DNA from: Tritonibacter multivorans | GTDB lineage: Bacteria; Pseudomonadota; Alphaproteobacteria; Rhodobacterales; Rhodobacteraceae | DNA: 64,000 nt | NCBI RefSeq assembly: GCF_001458415.1 | Contig: NZ_CYSD01000012.1 | Coordinates: forward strand, 248,001 to 312,000 | Direction: 5' to 3' | Shown: positions 63,194 to 64,000 of the stretch, in pieces | How positions within the stretch are numbered: the stretch's first letter is position 1 | Layout: the number at the start of each line of letters is the position of its first letter | The notes under the pieces: generated by a model | What the model was told of the DNA's origin: nothing | What the model saw: the letters and a program-made list of their open reading frames with translations, nothing else | Database searches by the model: none | Made by a program: the position numbers and the translations under genes

Positions 63194-64000
63194 TCACATC
63201 GCTTTTTTCAGCGCGTCAACCAGATCCGCACGCTCCCAGGAGAAGCCGCCATCCGCATCCGGTTCGCGACCAAAATGGCCATAAGCCGCAGTGCGCTGGT
63301 AGATCGGCTTGTTGAGCCCCAGATGGGTGCGAATGCCGCGCGGGGTCAGATCCATCACCTGCGGGATCGCGGCCTCAATGGCCGCGGCATCCACATCACC
63401 GGTGCCATGCGTGTCGGCATAGATCGACAGCGGCGCGGACACACCAATCGCATAAGACAGCTGAATGGTGCAGCGATCCGCCAAACCAGCAGCCACGACG
63501 TTTTTCGCCAGATAGCGCGCAGCATAAGCCGCCGAGCGGTCCACCTTAGTCGGATCTTTCCCCGAGAACGCGCCGCCGCCATGCGGCGCGGCACCGCCAT
63601 AGGTGTCGACGATGATTTTACGGCCGGTCAGACCTGCATCCCCATCGGGGCCGCCGATCACGAACTTGCCGGTCGGGTTCACGTGCCAGACGGTTTCATC
63701 GGTCAGCCAGCCATCTGGCAGAACTTCGTGGAAGTAGGGCTCCACGATCGCACGAATATCGTTCGAGGTCAGGCTTTCCTCAAGATGCTGGGTCGACAGG
63801 ACCAGCGAAGAGACGCCCACCGGCTTGCCATCGCGGTAAACCACGGACAGCTGCGATTTTGCATCCGGGCCCAGCGCGGGCTCGGTGCCGTTCTTGCGCA
63901 CTTCAGCAAGGCGGCGCAGAATGGCGTGCGAATATTGGATCGGCGCCGGCATCAGCGCGGGGGTCTCATTGGTGGCATAGCCAAACATGATCCCCTGGTC
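63194..64000 (-). CDS. metK: S-adenosylmethionine synthetase, N-terminal part outside window
   Basis: MetK makes SAM from methionine and ATP. The visible 268 residues are the C-terminal two-thirds; the reading frame is open at the window edge. Diagnostic segments are [41 protein letters not shown] and [21 protein letters not shown], which cover Mg2+ and ATP contacts. The methionine codon at 63988 inside the frame is not the start. No SAM riboswitch could be looked for because the 5' end is missing. Confidence 0.96.
   Translation of the reverse strand, partial: DQGIMFGYATNETPALMPAPIQYSHAILRRLAEVRKNGTEPALGPDAKSQLSVVYRDGKPVGVSSLVLSTQHLEESLTSNDIRAIVEPYFHEVLPDGWLTDETVWHVNPTGKFVIGGPDGDAGLTGRKIIVDTYGGAAPHGGGAFSGKDPTKVDRSAAYAARYLAKNVVAAGLADRCTIQLSYAIGVSAPLSIYADTHGTGDVDAAAIEAAIPQVMDLTPRGIRTHLGLNKPIYQRTAAYGHFGREPDADGGFSWERADLVDALKKAM

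Overview
The window looks like a chromosomal segment from a Roseobacter-group alphaproteobacterium (Rhodobacterales; genus not resolved). The evidence is high GC with strong C/G third positions, the aroA-cmk-rpsA-ihfB-lapA-like-trpF-trpB gene row, a rhizobial/roseobacterial-type glycerol ABC transporter with two different ATPases and a DUF2160 membrane peptide, and an acs-DUF4212-symporter-DUF294-exonuclease cluster. Most of it is housekeeping sequence with good Shine-Dalgarno sites and tight spacing. There is no phage, insertion sequence or CRISPR array.

Layout. 1-4.6 kb: partial YcjX-like P-loop protein, truA, gcvP. 4.7-6.5 kb: gcvH and gcvT, read leftwards behind a tandem glycine riboswitch, so gcvTHP is one glycine-cleavage unit. 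6.7-13.3 kb: a GAPDH and the tamA-tamB outer-membrane assembly pair. 13.3-16.9 kb: an AraC regulator, a degenerate KDGal-kinase-like protein and a THUMP RNA methyltransferase. 17.1-23.1 kb: a six-gene glycerol-type ABC transporter. 23.2-24.8 kb: a BlaI/M56 regulator-protease pair. 24.9-34.8 kb: a GntR regulator, a long regulatory region, acs, a zinc-type adk, DUF4212, a sodium:solute symporter, a cNMP/CBS/DUF294 protein and a membrane-anchored PAS/DnaQ exonuclease. This looks like an acetate/short-chain carboxylate uptake and activation module with its own AMP recycling and an unexplained signalling tail.

34.9-47.5 kb: pth, DUF3179, rplY, an HTTM-like membrane pair, MFS, lldD, an orphan membrane protein, trpA, ychF, a nucleoside hydrolase, a YcaQ-type glycosylase and tRNA-Ser(GCU). 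47.6-49.8 kb: a DUF2237 protein, then the most unusual locus in the window. Two secreted, extremely acidic repeat proteins with PepSY-like heads are followed by a membrane-anchored LuxR-type regulator that carries an apparent one-base frameshift. 50-64 kb: trpB, LysR, trpF, LapA-like, ihfB, a SPINDLY-type GT41 glycosyltransferase placed between ihfB and rpsA, rpsA, GNAT, nitroreductase, cmk, aroA, trmB, a ClpP-like periplasmic protein and partial metK.

The best candidates for undescribed biology are the acidic-protein/LuxR locus (48.0-49.8 kb) and the acs-adk-DUF4212-symporter-DUF294-exonuclease module (25.6-34.8 kb). The latter has three helically phased direct repeats upstream of acs and an EF-hand-like loop in the symporter. 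All functional statements come from reading motifs by eye; no database search was run.
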